Shown here: in pieces, positions 24,399 through 32,975 of the stretch
Layout: each line of letters begins with the position of its first letter
Position numbering within the stretch: position 1 is the first letter of the stretch
Source: Oscillibacter valericigenes
Lineage (GTDB): Bacteria > Bacillota > Clostridia > Oscillospirales > Oscillospiraceae
Length of the DNA stretch: 34,960 bases
Direction: 5' to 3'
Assembly: GCF_016902445.1 (NCBI RefSeq)
Contig: NZ_JACSNX010000025.1
Coordinates: 1-34,960, forward strand
Made by a program: the position numbers and the translations under genes
The notes under the pieces: model-generated
The model's database searches: none
Told to the model about the DNA's origin: nothing
The model's input: the letters and a program-made list of their open reading frames with translations, nothing else

Positions 24399-24420
24399 CG
24401 AAAATCGTTTCGGAGCGAAA
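24399..24420. promoter_or_regulatory. Operator-like inverted repeats upstream of operon 3
   Basis: Overlapping inverted repeats CGAAA-ATCG-TTTCG (24399-24412) and TTTCG-GAG-CGAAA (24408-24420), inside a region rich in CGAAA/TTTCG words from 24374 onwards. Spacing and CG-centred symmetry suit a LacI-family site. It ends just upstream of the -35, so the regulator encoded at 28286-29275 is the natural candidate. Confidence 0.5.
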
Positions 24421-24423
24421 TTA

Positions 24424-24452
24424 TTGATATGAGATAACAACATCCGTATTAT
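24424..24452 (+). promoter_or_regulatory. Operon 3 promoter
   Basis: TTGATA (24424-24429), 17 bases, TATTAT (24447-24452). Each hexamer is one mismatch from consensus. Confidence 0.7.
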
Positions 24453-24503
24453 GGAGTTGTAGAAAATGTCAATAATATTGACAAATAGGGGGCGTAATTA
24501 GGC

Positions 24504-25997
24504 ATGTCTGACGATATTCTCCGGTTTGAAAATGTCTCCAAAACTTTTCCCGGTGTTAAGGCACTCAAAGATGTGTCGTTTTCCATCCGTAGGGGCGACG
24601 TCCATGTTTTGCTGGGAGAGAATGGAGCGGGAAAGTCCACGCTGATTAAAATTCTAACAGGTGTTTACCAGGCGGACGAGGGAGGCGCAATTTATCTCAA
24701 CAACACGCCGGTAAAGATCCACGACACATTACAGTCCAGAAGTCTAGGGATTGGAACCGTGTTTCAGGAAAACAGCCTAATTCCTCATTTAAATGTGGCG
24801 GAAAATGTGTTCCTCACAAGAGAACTACGAAGTAAGAGTGGTGCCGTGGACTGGAACCGAACGTATCAGGAGTGTGAGCGGTGGATTCGAGAGTTAGGCG
24901 TAGATCATATCAACCCCCGCACCCAGGTGCGTAGGCTGTCTGTCGCCGACCAACAGATCGTGGAGATTGTCAAGGTGTTTTCCCAAAACCCCTCAATTGT
25001 CATATTGGATGAGCCGACTTCGGCTCTTTCGGACAATGAGATCGACAATCTTTTCCGCATCATCGAAACCCTGAAGGCCAAGGGTGTGACCTTCATCTAT
25101 GTATCGCACCGGATGGAGGAAATCAAGCGAATCGGAGATCGAGCCACGATTTTCCGGGATGGTGCGGTGACAGGTGAAATTGAAGATTGCAAGACGGCTG
25201 ATATGGACCAAGTCATCAATATGATTGTCGGCCGGACGTTAGAGGAAAAATTCCCCCACAGGGAATCCCACATAGGGGATGTCCTTTTGGATGTCCGCGA
25301 TTTGCAGGTTCCCAATACCATCTATGATATTTCCTTCCAGGTGCGGAAGGGAGAGGTGCTGGGATTTTCCGGCTTGGTGGGGTCCGGGAGAACCTCGACG
25401 GCAAAAGCCATTGTGGGGGCAATCCAACGGACTGCCGGCGAGATATGGATCGGCGGAGAAAAGGTGAAAATTACAAGCCCGTCTGAAGCAATCGAGCACG
25501 GAATCGGCTATTTACCTGAAGACCGAAAGACGGAGGGGCTGATTCTATCCAAGTCTGTGAAAGAGAACATTTCCCTGCCATCTCTCCTGAAAAAGTTCCG
25601 CAGAGGTATTGTCCTGGACGGAAGGAAGGAGCGGGCAGCGGCCGAGGAGTACCGTGAAAAGCTGCGGATCAAAACGCCAAGCATCAATCGATTGGTCAAT
25701 TTTTTGAGCGGTGGCAATCAGCAAAAAGTGGTTTTTGCAAAGTGGCTCTGTTCGGAAGCCAATATCTACATCTTTGACGAGCCGACAAGAGGCATAGATG
25801 TAGGCGCCAAGAGCGAGATCTATCAAATTATCAACGACTTAGTCTCCCAAGGGGCTGCCGTCATTGTGATTTCATCTGAACTGCCGGAGATACTAGGAAT
25901 CTGCGACCGCATCATTGTCATGCGGGATGGACGAATTACAGCCGATCTTGACCGGGCAGACGCAACACAGGAGCTCATCATGAGCTATTCTATTTGA
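24504..25997 (+). CDS. Sugar ABC transporter ATPase, RbsA-like double ABC protein
   Basis: A 497-residue cytoplasmic ATPase with two ABC domains, as in ribose/xylose/galactose importers. N-terminal domain: Walker A GENGAGKST, signature-like RRLSVADQQIVEI, Walker B SIVILDEPTSALSD, H-loop YVSHRMEEI. C-terminal domain: degenerate Walker A GLVGSGRTSTAK, signature FLSGGNQQKVVFAKWL, Walker B IYIFDEPTRGIDVG. This split of one canonical and one degenerate site is normal for the family. ATG 24504 follows a GGGGG stretch at 12 bases, a weak site. First gene of operon 3. The substrate is probably a monosaccharide or polyol. Confidence 0.93.
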   Translation: MSDDILRFENVSKTFPGVKALKDVSFSIRRGDVHVLLGENGAGKSTLIKILTGVYQADEGGAIYLNNTPVKIHDTLQSRSLGIGTVFQENSLIPHLNVAENVFLTRELRSKSGAVDWNRTYQECERWIRELGVDHINPRTQVRRLSVADQQIVEIVKVFSQNPSIVILDEPTSALSDNEIDNLFRIIETLKAKGVTFIYVSHRMEEIKRIGDRATIFRDGAVTGEIEDCKTADMDQVINMIVGRTLEEKFPHRESHIGDVLLDVRDLQVPNTIYDISFQVRKGEVLGFSGLVGSGRTSTAKAIVGAIQRTAGEIWIGGEKVKITSPSEAIEHGIGYLPEDRKTEGLILSKSVKENISLPSLLKKFRRGIVLDGRKERAAAEEYREKLRIKTPSINRLVNFLSGGNQQKVVFAKWLCSEANIYIFDEPTRGIDVGAKSEIYQIINDLVSQGAAVIVISSELPEILGICDRIIVMRDGRITADLDRADATQELIMSYSI

Positions 25998-26014
25998 AAA
26001 GGGGGAGTTGCGCT

Positions 26015-27007
26015 ATGAACGAGAAAAAAGGAGCGCCCGATGCAAAATTGACAAAGCACCGCAGATTTCATCTGAATTATCCCTGGTTATCAGCGGCAGT
26101 TCCGCTGGTGGTACTGGTAGTGGGGCTTTCCATTGCGCATCCTCGCTTTCTGACGCAGAGCAATGTGACCAGCATTCTGTTGCAGGCGGCAGTTTACGTC
26201 ATTATGGCACTGGGGATGTCTTTTGTCCTCATGACCGGAGGTATTGATTTGAGCCAGGGTTCGTTGCTGGCTCTTGTGGGAGTTGTGGCAGCAGATCTGT
26301 TGCAGCGGACAAACTCGATTCCGTTGGCTATTATCGCCAGCATTTTGGTAGGAGCCGCAGTAGGCGCCGCGAATGGCCTTGTGGTGTCCTGCCTGAAGAT
26401 CCCGCCATTCATCATGACGCTGAGCACCATGTATCTATGCCGGGGCTTGACGCTTGTCATCACGCAGGCCACGCCGATTACCGTTCAGAATACATCGTTC
26501 AAATGGATCGGCGGCGGCAGTGTCCTGGGCATCCCGGTCCCTGTGATAATCTTTTTGATTGCTGCGGCTGTTGGACAGTTCATTTTGTCTTACACGGCCA
26601 CAGGCCGGTACATTTTGGCGGTAGGTTCCAATCGGGAGGCGGCACGGCTCTCCGGCGTTAAGACCCGTTGGAATGAGTGCAAAGTTTACATCATCTCCGG
26701 CGTCATGGTAGCGATTGCGGGGATTGTGTATGTCGCTCGACTGGGAGCTGCTCAGGCCACTGCCGGTGAGACTTACGAAATGGAGGCGGTGGCGGCATCC
26801 GTGCTGGGCGGCACCTCCGTATTGGGCGGTGAAGGCGGTATCATTGGAACGGTCATGGGCGCCATTGTGGTGGCCATCATCCGCAACGCCATCGTACTGC
26901 TGAACGTGTCGACATATTATCAGCAGATGATCACTGGAGCCGTAATTCTTGTGGCAGTGATCATCGACGTCCAGCGCAAGGCCCGTGTTGCAAAGCAGGT
27001 CGATTGA
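26015..27007 (+). CDS. Sugar ABC transporter permease, RbsC-like
   Basis: A 330-residue inner-membrane permease of the BPD_transp_2 family. It shows the typical GMSFVLMTGGIDLSQGSLLA block after the second or third helix, the family loop AVGSNREAARLSGV and the C-terminal ASVLGGTSVLGGEGGIIGT. About ten hydrophobic segments are visible. ATG 26015 with GGGGGAG upstream is better than the in-frame TTG at 25994. The gene follows the ATPase by 17 bases. The permease probably works as a homodimer, as only one such gene is present. Confidence 0.92.
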   Translation: MNEKKGAPDAKLTKHRRFHLNYPWLSAAVPLVVLVVGLSIAHPRFLTQSNVTSILLQAAVYVIMALGMSFVLMTGGIDLSQGSLLALVGVVAADLLQRTNSIPLAIIASILVGAAVGAANGLVVSCLKIPPFIMTLSTMYLCRGLTLVITQATPITVQNTSFKWIGGGSVLGIPVPVIIFLIAAAVGQFILSYTATGRYILAVGSNREAARLSGVKTRWNECKVYIISGVMVAIAGIVYVARLGAAQATAGETYEMEAVAASVLGGTSVLGGEGGIIGTVMGAIVVAIIRNAIVLLNVSTYYQQMITGAVILVAVIIDVQRKARVAKQVD

Positions 27008-27072
27008 CGGCCGGTTTCAGTAGCCTCAAAGGCGGAAAACGCCTTGAGATAAAAAAGAAGGAGGATCTCAAA

Positions 27073-28071
27073 ATGAAAAAGTGTTTTGCTCTGCTCCTGA
27101 CGCTCGTACTGTGTCTCGCGCTTGCTTCCTGCGGTGGCGATACATCCACCCCGGATGGACAGGCCTCCAATGATTCCGCTGCGGCGGAAGACAACTCCGG
27201 AACAAAAACCCTGACATTTGCACTGCTTCCCAAAACCCTTTCCAATCCCTATTTTGTAGCTATGCAGGAATTTGCGGAAGAGGCTGCAGCAGCCCTATCC
27301 AACGACGAGTACACAGTGGAGATTGTCTGCTCTGCTCCCCCCTCCGAAGATGGTGTCAATGAACAGATCACCATGTTTGAGTCCTATCTGGAGAGTGGTG
27401 TCGACGGTGTGCTCATTGTGCCTTGTGGAACGGCCGAGGTTGTGGACACCATTAAAAAAGCAAACGAGAGAAACGTTCCGGTTATCTGCCTGGACACCGA
27501 TGCGGATGAAGGCGCGGAGGTTGCGGCCTTTATTGGTACCAACAACTATGACGGTGGTTATCTCGCCGGTGAATGGACCGCTGAAAATATTGATGGACAG
27601 GTGGCGGTCATCACTGGAACACTGGGCAATCAGTGCCATACGGACCGCACCAACGGCTATATGGATGCCCTCAGTGGTGCCAGCAACATTGAACTGGTAG
27701 GCGACGTGCAACCCTGCAACGGCGACCAGGGAACTGCTATGGGCATTGCGGAGAATCTGCTCACGGCATATCCCGATTTGAAATGCATCTATGTTACCAG
27801 TGATACCGGCGCTATGGGCGCTGCTACTGCCGTGCAGGCATCCGGTCGTGATGTCAAGGTCATTGGATTTGATGGCTCTCCCAACGGTGCTCAGTCCATC
27901 CTGGACGGCGGCATGACGGCAACTGTGGCGCAGACGCCCGGCGTCATGGCACAAGAGGGTGTGAATGCCCTGTACGAACTCCTGGTCAATGGCGTGGAGC
28001 CCGAAGACTTGTATACGCCCTGCACAATGGTCACCGCCGACAACGCCAGCGAGTATCTGGAGTGGCATTGA
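27073..28071 (+). CDS. Sugar-binding lipoprotein, RbsB-like
   Basis: A 332-residue substrate-binding lipoprotein of the Peripla_BP_4 family. The signal peptide MKKCFALLLTLVLCLALASC has lipobox LASC. The domain opens TLTFALLPKTLSNPYFVAMQ and keeps VDGVLIVPCGTAEV, VICLDTDADEG and KVIGFDGSPNG, all standard for ribose/inositol/allose-type binders. ATG 27073 has AAGGAGG upstream; the in-frame extension to 27004 lacks support. A GC-rich hairpin follows 37 bases after the stop. The ligand cannot be read from the sequence. Confidence 0.92.
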   Translation: MKKCFALLLTLVLCLALASCGGDTSTPDGQASNDSAAAEDNSGTKTLTFALLPKTLSNPYFVAMQEFAEEAAAALSNDEYTVEIVCSAPPSEDGVNEQITMFESYLESGVDGVLIVPCGTAEVVDTIKKANERNVPVICLDTDADEGAEVAAFIGTNNYDGGYLAGEWTAENIDGQVAVITGTLGNQCHTDRTNGYMDALSGASNIELVGDVQPCNGDQGTAMGIAENLLTAYPDLKCIYVTSDTGAMGAATAVQASGRDVKVIGFDGSPNGAQSILDGGMTATVAQTPGVMAQEGVNALYELLVNGVEPEDLYTPCTMVTADNASEYLEWH

Positions 28072-28107
28072 TCTTGCATTCATGTCGCGGAAACGAGACA
28101 TCTGAAA

Positions 28108-28140
28108 TACGGGGGGCTGGAGCCCCAGCCCCCCTCCGTA
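28108..28140 (+). terminator. Terminator-like hairpin between sugar importer and LacI gene
   Basis: Stem TACGGGGGGCTGG / CCCAGCCCCCC-CCGTA with one bulged T, loop AGC. The downstream tail (TACGATTTTG) is poor in T, so read-through is likely and it may only reduce expression of the downstream genes or protect importer mRNA. Confidence 0.6.
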
Positions 28141-28285
28141 TACGATTTTGACATAGCCGCCCGGTCATAACAGCTTGCTATCCAGCGACTGCCTGCCTAT
28201 ACTCCTAAATATATGTGCACAGAAATCCGAAACACACATATATCGGAATTTTATTAAGTTGATGGGTTTGCTAAAGGAGGCTGCT

Positions 28286-29275
28286 GTGGCAAAGCGAATT
28301 ACGTTGAAAGAGATTGCTGCATTAACTGGAACATCGGTGTCAACGGTTTCCAAAGCGCTGAATCAGAGTACGGAAATCTCAGAGGGAAAGCGGAGACAGA
28401 TTATTGAAGTGGCACGGGCATTGCACTATCCATTTGAACGCCTGGAAAGAGTCCTGCCAGAAAATCGGGAGCGAATGGTTGGATTTCTCGTGCCGGATGT
28501 CTCCAACCCCTATTTCGCGCGATTGTGGCGCGGCGTGGAAGATATTGCCCGCAGCCATGACTATTCTGTAGTCGCCTGCCACACCGGAGAGGATCCGGAG
28601 CTAGAGATTGAGCAGATCAACCGGATTCAACGGTTGGACGTGGCGGGCCTTCTATCTGTGCCTATCCGGGAGGAAAACTATCAGCGGCTAAGACTCCCGC
28701 TTGTGCTCCTCTCCCGGTGCAGCGTTGCTTGCGAGTCCTTCAGCTATGTGGTAAACAACGATTTTCGGGGTGCCTATTTAGCCGCAAAGTATTTTTTGGA
28801 TCAAGGCAAAACCAACGTATTTTTCCTCAGCGGGCCAGAGGAAATTTCTGTGGCAACAAATCGGACCCAGGGGATTCTGGCGGCATTCCGTGAGCGGGAT
28901 CTGCCATTTCCAAAGTCCCACATTTACTACAACAATCTAAAATTCAAAGATGGGCATCGTACGCTAGAGAAGATCTTAAGGGCAAACCGGCCGCCATTGG
29001 GCGTATTTTGCTCGTCTGATATTGTCGCCATCGGCGTATTGAACATGGCGCGCTCCGGAGGATATAAAATCCCGGAGGAAATCAGTATCGTCGGCTACGA
29101 TGACATTGAAAATGATCAATATTTGGATTATCCGCTGACCACAATTGCCCAGGCGGATTATCAAATTGGATCTCACGGAATGAAAACGCTTTTGGAAATT
29201 ATCTCCGAAAAAGAGCCCTACCGGCAAGTGCGGCAGATCGTGTTTGAACCGGAGATTGTGGTCAGAAAGACATAA
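28286..29275 (+). CDS. LacI-family transcriptional regulator of operon 3
   Basis: A 329-residue LacI-type regulator. Helix-turn-helix at the N-terminus (ITLKEIAALTGTSVSTVSKA), hinge region near residue 50, then a Peripla_BP sensor domain starting MVGFLVPDVSNPYFARLW with the family blocks CSSDIVAIGVLNMARSGG and EISIVGYDDIENDQY. GTG 28286 with AAAGGAGG five bases upstream gives the canonical start; the in-frame ATG 28262 would add eight residues and has no good site. Between importer and enzyme genes, it probably binds the CGAAA/TTTCG repeats at 24399-24420 and responds to the imported sugar or its product. Confidence 0.9.
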   Translation: MAKRITLKEIAALTGTSVSTVSKALNQSTEISEGKRRQIIEVARALHYPFERLERVLPENRERMVGFLVPDVSNPYFARLWRGVEDIARSHDYSVVACHTGEDPELEIEQINRIQRLDVAGLLSVPIREENYQRLRLPLVLLSRCSVACESFSYVVNNDFRGAYLAAKYFLDQGKTNVFFLSGPEEISVATNRTQGILAAFRERDLPFPKSHIYYNNLKFKDGHRTLEKILRANRPPLGVFCSSDIVAIGVLNMARSGGYKIPEEISIVGYDDIENDQYLDYPLTTIAQADYQIGSHGMKTLLEIISEKEPYRQVRQIVFEPEIVVRKT

Positions 29276-29322
29276 AACATATCCAATGGGCCACGGGCCC
29301 GGAATGATAAGGAGGAATTGCC

Positions 29323-30489
29323 ATGGACAGGAAATTGAAAGCCGCCGTGACGGTGGGGCCAGGCCATATCGAGATTCAGGAGTTTGAAATGCCGACCCTG
29401 GGAAAGGGCGCCGCGATCTGCAAGGTTCTGATGGCTGGTGTGTGCGGCACGGACAAGCACACCTACAGCGGTGAAACGGTACAGTATAAGGGAACGCCTG
29501 ATGAATTCACCATTCCGTTCCCCATCATTCAGGGCCACGAGCTTGTAATGGAAATTGTGGCCATTGATGAAGAAGGGGCACGAAATCTCTCTTATGACGG
29601 TGATGAACTGAAAGTGGGAGACCGAGTGACGATCTGCCCAGATGTGGTCTGCGGAAAGTGCTGGTATTGTAAGAATATGCCAAGTTATCCCTGGTGCGAG
29701 AAGGCACAGTTCCACTATGGTCACAACCGCTCCTGCAACACGGATAAGCAACTGTACGGTGGCTTTTCTCAGTATATGTACATCGAGCCGGGCTCCCGGC
29801 TTTACAAAGTGCCAGACGGTCTCCCCAATGACCTGGCGTGCTTCACCGAGGTCATGTGTGTAACTTATACCCTGGAAAAAGCACGGGAATTTAGCGGTTT
29901 TTCTCTGGAGGGTTTCAATTTTGGCGATGCGGTTGTCCTGCAAGGCACTGGCCCGTTGGGCATTGCCCATATTGCAATGGCCCGAATGATGGGCGCCGGC
30001 AAGATCATTGCCACGGATATCTCGGATTATAAACTGGACATTGCCAAGGCCTTTGGCGCTGATGTGGTGATGAACGTGGAGACCACCACGCCCGAAGAGC
30101 GGATTGCTCGCATCAAAGCAGAGACGAACGGCCGTGGTGCCGACATTGTGGTGGAATGCGTCGGCCGTCCGGAGGTATTCCCGGAGGGGCTGAAGTACCT
30201 GCGCAAGGCGGGCATGTATCTGGAGCCTGGCAACTTTGTGGACTGCGGCACTGCGAATATCAATGTCCATGAGATCTGCGCCAACAATCTGCGCATTATC
30301 GGCATGAATAACCACACCCACACAAAATACAAAACCGTTATGGAGATGATGCTGCGGACCAAAGACCAGTTCCCATGGGACCGGCTGTTCAGCCATTGCT
30401 ATCCCTTGGAAGAGACGGAACAGGCAATCCGGACCAGCATGACAAAAGAGAGCATGAAGGTCCTAATTAATCCGTGGGCAACAGTCTGA
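29323..30489 (+). CDS. Zinc-dependent medium-chain dehydrogenase 1
   Basis: A 388-residue NAD(P)-dependent alcohol/polyol dehydrogenase of the MDR superfamily. Catalytic zinc ligands: Cys41 (GVCGTDKH) and His72-Glu73 (GHE). Structural zinc cysteines fall in the CPDVVCGKCWYCK block (Cys110, 113, 116) with Cys125. The Rossmann motif is GTGPLG, followed by IIATDISDYKLDIAKAFGA; Asp after the second strand suggests NAD preference. Relatives include sorbitol and threonine dehydrogenases. AAGGAGG precedes ATG 29323. It is the first enzyme gene of operon 3 and close paralogue of the next gene. Likely role: oxidation of a hydroxyl on the imported sugar or polyol. Confidence 0.9.
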   Translation: MDRKLKAAVTVGPGHIEIQEFEMPTLGKGAAICKVLMAGVCGTDKHTYSGETVQYKGTPDEFTIPFPIIQGHELVMEIVAIDEEGARNLSYDGDELKVGDRVTICPDVVCGKCWYCKNMPSYPWCEKAQFHYGHNRSCNTDKQLYGGFSQYMYIEPGSRLYKVPDGLPNDLACFTEVMCVTYTLEKAREFSGFSLEGFNFGDAVVLQGTGPLGIAHIAMARMMGAGKIIATDISDYKLDIAKAFGADVVMNVETTTPEERIARIKAETNGRGADIVVECVGRPEVFPEGLKYLRKAGMYLEPGNFVDCGTANINVHEICANNLRIIGMNNHTHTKYKTVMEMMLRTKDQFPWDRLFSHCYPLEETEQAIRTSMTKESMKVLINPWATV

Positions 30490-30526
30490 AAATATGGCTT
30501 AGATTTCTGAAAAGGGAGCAGTTCAC

Positions 30527-31687
30527 ATGGATACAAAAGTGAAGGCAGCTGTTCTGGTAAAGCCGGGGCATGTTGAGATCCGGGAATTTGATATGCCACA
30601 GCTGGGGAACGGTGCGGCGATTTGCAAGGTCCTGATGGCTGGCGTGTGCGGCACGGATAAACACAGCTACCGGGGGGAGACTGTCCAGTACAAGGGGACA
30701 GAAAACGAAATTGATCTGCCCTTTCCCATCATCCAGGGCCATGAAATTGTAATGGAAATTGTGGCCATCGACGAAGCAGGAGCCCGAAACCTCTCCTATG
30801 ACGGCGATGAACTAAAGGTTGGAGACCGCATAACAATCTGCCCGGATGTGGTTTGCGGCAAGTGCTGGTACTGTAAGAATATTCCAAACTACCCATGGTG
30901 TGAACATCTGCAGTTCAGCTATGGCAATATGCGATCCTGTGACGACGGAAATCATTTGTATGGCGGCTTTTCCCAATATATCTACCTGGAACCGGGAACG
31001 CGGGCGTATAAGGTTCCGGATGGCCTGCCCGATGAGATGGCCTGCTTTACGGAGGTCATGTGTGTAACCTATACGCTGGAAAAGGCACGAGAGTTCAGCA
31101 GTTTTTCTCTGGAGGGCTTCAACTTTGGGGATACCGTTGTTGTCCAAGGAGCGGGACCACTGGGCATTGCCCACATTGCAATGGCTCGGATGCTGGGCGC
31201 CGGCAAGATTATCGCCACGGATATTTCAGATTACAAGCTGGATATTGCCAAGGCCTTTGGTGCCGATGTTGTGATAAACGCGGAGACCACTACGGCAGCG
31301 GAGCGGATTGCCCTCATTAAGTCGGAGACAAATGGCCGGGGCGCCGAAATCGTAGTAGAATGCGTCGGCCGCCCGGAGGTATTTCCCGAGGGATTGAAAT
31401 ACCTGCGCAAGGCGGGCATGTATCTGGAACCCGGCAACTTTGTGGACTGTGGCGGTGTTGACGTGAATGTTCACGAGATTTGCGCAAACAATCTGCGGAT
31501 CGTGGGCATGACCAATCACACGCATACAAAGTATAAAACGGTCATGGAGATGATGCTGCGAACCAAAGATCGCTTCCCCTGGGAGCGGATATTCAGCCAC
31601 AAGTTCTCCCTTGCACAGACGGAGCAGGCCATTCAGACCAGCATGACTAAGGACAGTATGAAGGTTCTCATTGATCCGTGGGCCTAA
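30527..31687 (+). CDS. Zinc-dependent medium-chain dehydrogenase 2 (tandem paralogue)
   Basis: A 386-residue MDR enzyme that is nearly the same length as its upstream neighbour and about four fifths identical by eye. Identical features: Cys41, GHE, the CPDVVCGKCWYCK structural-zinc block, Rossmann GAGPLG, and TDISDYKLDIAKAFGA. Differences cluster in the substrate-domain segments, for example HLQFSYGNMRSCDDGNHLY against KAQFHYGHNRSCNTDKQLY. AAAAGGGAG precedes ATG 30527, 37 bases after the first gene. Retaining both copies intact suggests different substrate or product specificity, two subunits of one enzyme, or two oxidations in one pathway. Confidence 0.9.
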   Translation: MDTKVKAAVLVKPGHVEIREFDMPQLGNGAAICKVLMAGVCGTDKHSYRGETVQYKGTENEIDLPFPIIQGHEIVMEIVAIDEAGARNLSYDGDELKVGDRITICPDVVCGKCWYCKNIPNYPWCEHLQFSYGNMRSCDDGNHLYGGFSQYIYLEPGTRAYKVPDGLPDEMACFTEVMCVTYTLEKAREFSSFSLEGFNFGDTVVVQGAGPLGIAHIAMARMLGAGKIIATDISDYKLDIAKAFGADVVINAETTTAAERIALIKSETNGRGAEIVVECVGRPEVFPEGLKYLRKAGMYLEPGNFVDCGGVDVNVHEICANNLRIVGMTNHTHTKYKTVMEMMLRTKDRFPWERIFSHKFSLAQTEQAIQTSMTKDSMKVLIDPWA

Positions 31688-31731
31688 CAGCCGCTGAATT
31701 ACACAGCTTAGCTTACTTCCTTTTCTCCTAC

Positions 31732-31769
31732 GGGCGGTACTGCTTCTTGAGTTGACGGCGGTACCGCCC
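31732..31769. promoter_or_regulatory. Inverted repeat GGGCGGTAC / GTACCGCCC
   Basis: Perfect nine-base arms (31732-31740, 31761-31769) separated by 20 bases; the right arm also lies in the palindrome GGCGGTACCGCC. Placed between dehydrogenase 2 and the epimerase, it could be an operator, an attenuator hairpin or an mRNA stability element. No T run follows, so a plain terminator is unlikely. Confidence 0.4.
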
Positions 31770-31794
31770 ACTTCTTAATACATGGAGGATACTT

Positions 31795-32721
31795 ATGAGA
31801 CTGTCTGTTAAAACGTGCACACTGGCGCTTCCCTATGAGGAGATGCTGGATTTCTGCGTAAAACAAGGCGTTAAAGCGGTGGAAATCGGAACCGGCAACT
31901 GGTCTGGCGCCCCGCATATGGACCTGGAGTCAATGCTTGCCTCGGCTGACAAGCGGGCCCGTTGGATTGGTGAACTGGAGCAACGTGGCCTAGTGCTCTG
32001 CGCCCTGAACTGCTCCGGGAATCCCCTGGCATACGAAAAGGATTGGAGGGTCACAGTGGAGACCTTCCAGCTAGCCGCATTGCTGGGTGTGAAGAAAATC
32101 GTGATGATGAGCGGATTACCCGCCGGCTGCGCTGGCGATACCACGCCGGTGTGGATCACGACCTCATGGCCGCCAGAAACACAGGATGTCCTGCAATACC
32201 AATGGAATGAGGTTGCAATTCCCAAATGGCGAAAACTGGCCCGCTTGGCGGCAGATTATGGCATTGAACAAATTGCCCTGGAAAATCACGCCATGCAGCT
32301 GGTGTACAATCCAGAGACCTTGCTCCAGCTTCGGCGGGAAATCGGGCCGATCATCGGGATGAATCTGGACCCGTCCCATCTCTTCTGGATGGGGGGAGAT
32401 CCCATATCGGCAGCCAGAGTGCTGGGAGAATCCGATGCAATCTACCACATCCACGCCAAGGACTCCAGGCCAGAGCGAAGAATGGCGGAGCCAAACGGGA
32501 TGTTGGACACAAAGCCGATTGAGTCGTTCCGGGAGCGGTCTTGGAACTATGTGGCGGTGGGAGCCGGTCATGGTGCACAGTGGTGGAAGGAATTCCTGTC
32601 CGTAGTGCGAATGTGCGGGTATGACGGAGATGTGTCACTGGAGATGGAGGATCTGACCTTACCTATGTTGAAGGGGCATATCTCTTCCCTTCAGGTTCTG
32701 CGGGAGGCCCTGACGCTGTAA
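31795..32721 (+). CDS. TIM-barrel sugar (phosphate) isomerase/epimerase
   Basis: A 308-residue protein of the AP endonuclease 2/xylose isomerase-like TIM-barrel family, which includes IolE, IolI and tagatose 3-epimerase. Probable metal ligands: Glu163 (ALENHAMQ), Asp192 (GMNLDPSHLFW), a His in YHIHAKDS (218 or 220) and Glu283 (VSLEMED). The N-terminus has VEIGTGNWSG and ALNCSGNPL, common in the sugar-epimerase branch. ATG 31795 has TGGAGG upstream. Last gene of operon 3; with two dehydrogenases it suggests an oxidation-epimerisation/isomerisation route for an uncommon sugar or inositol-like compound. Confidence 0.87.
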   Translation: MRLSVKTCTLALPYEEMLDFCVKQGVKAVEIGTGNWSGAPHMDLESMLASADKRARWIGELEQRGLVLCALNCSGNPLAYEKDWRVTVETFQLAALLGVKKIVMMSGLPAGCAGDTTPVWITTSWPPETQDVLQYQWNEVAIPKWRKLARLAADYGIEQIALENHAMQLVYNPETLLQLRREIGPIIGMNLDPSHLFWMGGDPISAARVLGESDAIYHIHAKDSRPERRMAEPNGMLDTKPIESFRERSWNYVAVGAGHGAQWWKEFLSVVRMCGYDGDVSLEMEDLTLPMLKGHISSLQVLREALTL

Positions 32722-32975
32722 ATGTGGTAAGTGTTGGTTCTTTCCTCCAAATCATAGGTCTTGTCCGGTTATACCATGCTGCCAACCGATCCGGGGGATT
32801 CTTCCGTTGTTTCGGCGCTCGGCCGTTCCGAAACAGCAAGGTCTGTCAGCACGGCTATTTTTGCATGTGCTCAGCTTTTTGCGCTCAATCAGGGGCCCCT
32901 TCTCTTCGCTAATTTTGGCCATATATGATGAGCGCAACATGCTCCGATTGCAGTATGCCGTAAGGATGAAGTTGT
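32722..32975. other. Gene-free stretch after operon 3
   Basis: No motif-bearing gene on either strand; a minus-strand frame spanning 32752-33276 has no ribosome binding site and covers the HxlR remnant antisense. No clear terminator for operon 3 was seen. Confidence 0.5.

Noticed and set aside
24478..24483. TTGACA just before the operon 3 ATPase
   Set aside because: A -10 at the right distance would fall on the start codon and none is present. The pair at 24424-24452 is a better promoter.
28148..28153. TTGACA upstream of the LacI gene of operon 3
   Set aside because: No acceptable -10 lies 15-19 bases downstream. The gene may be read from operon 3 through the weak hairpin, or from a promoter I could not define.
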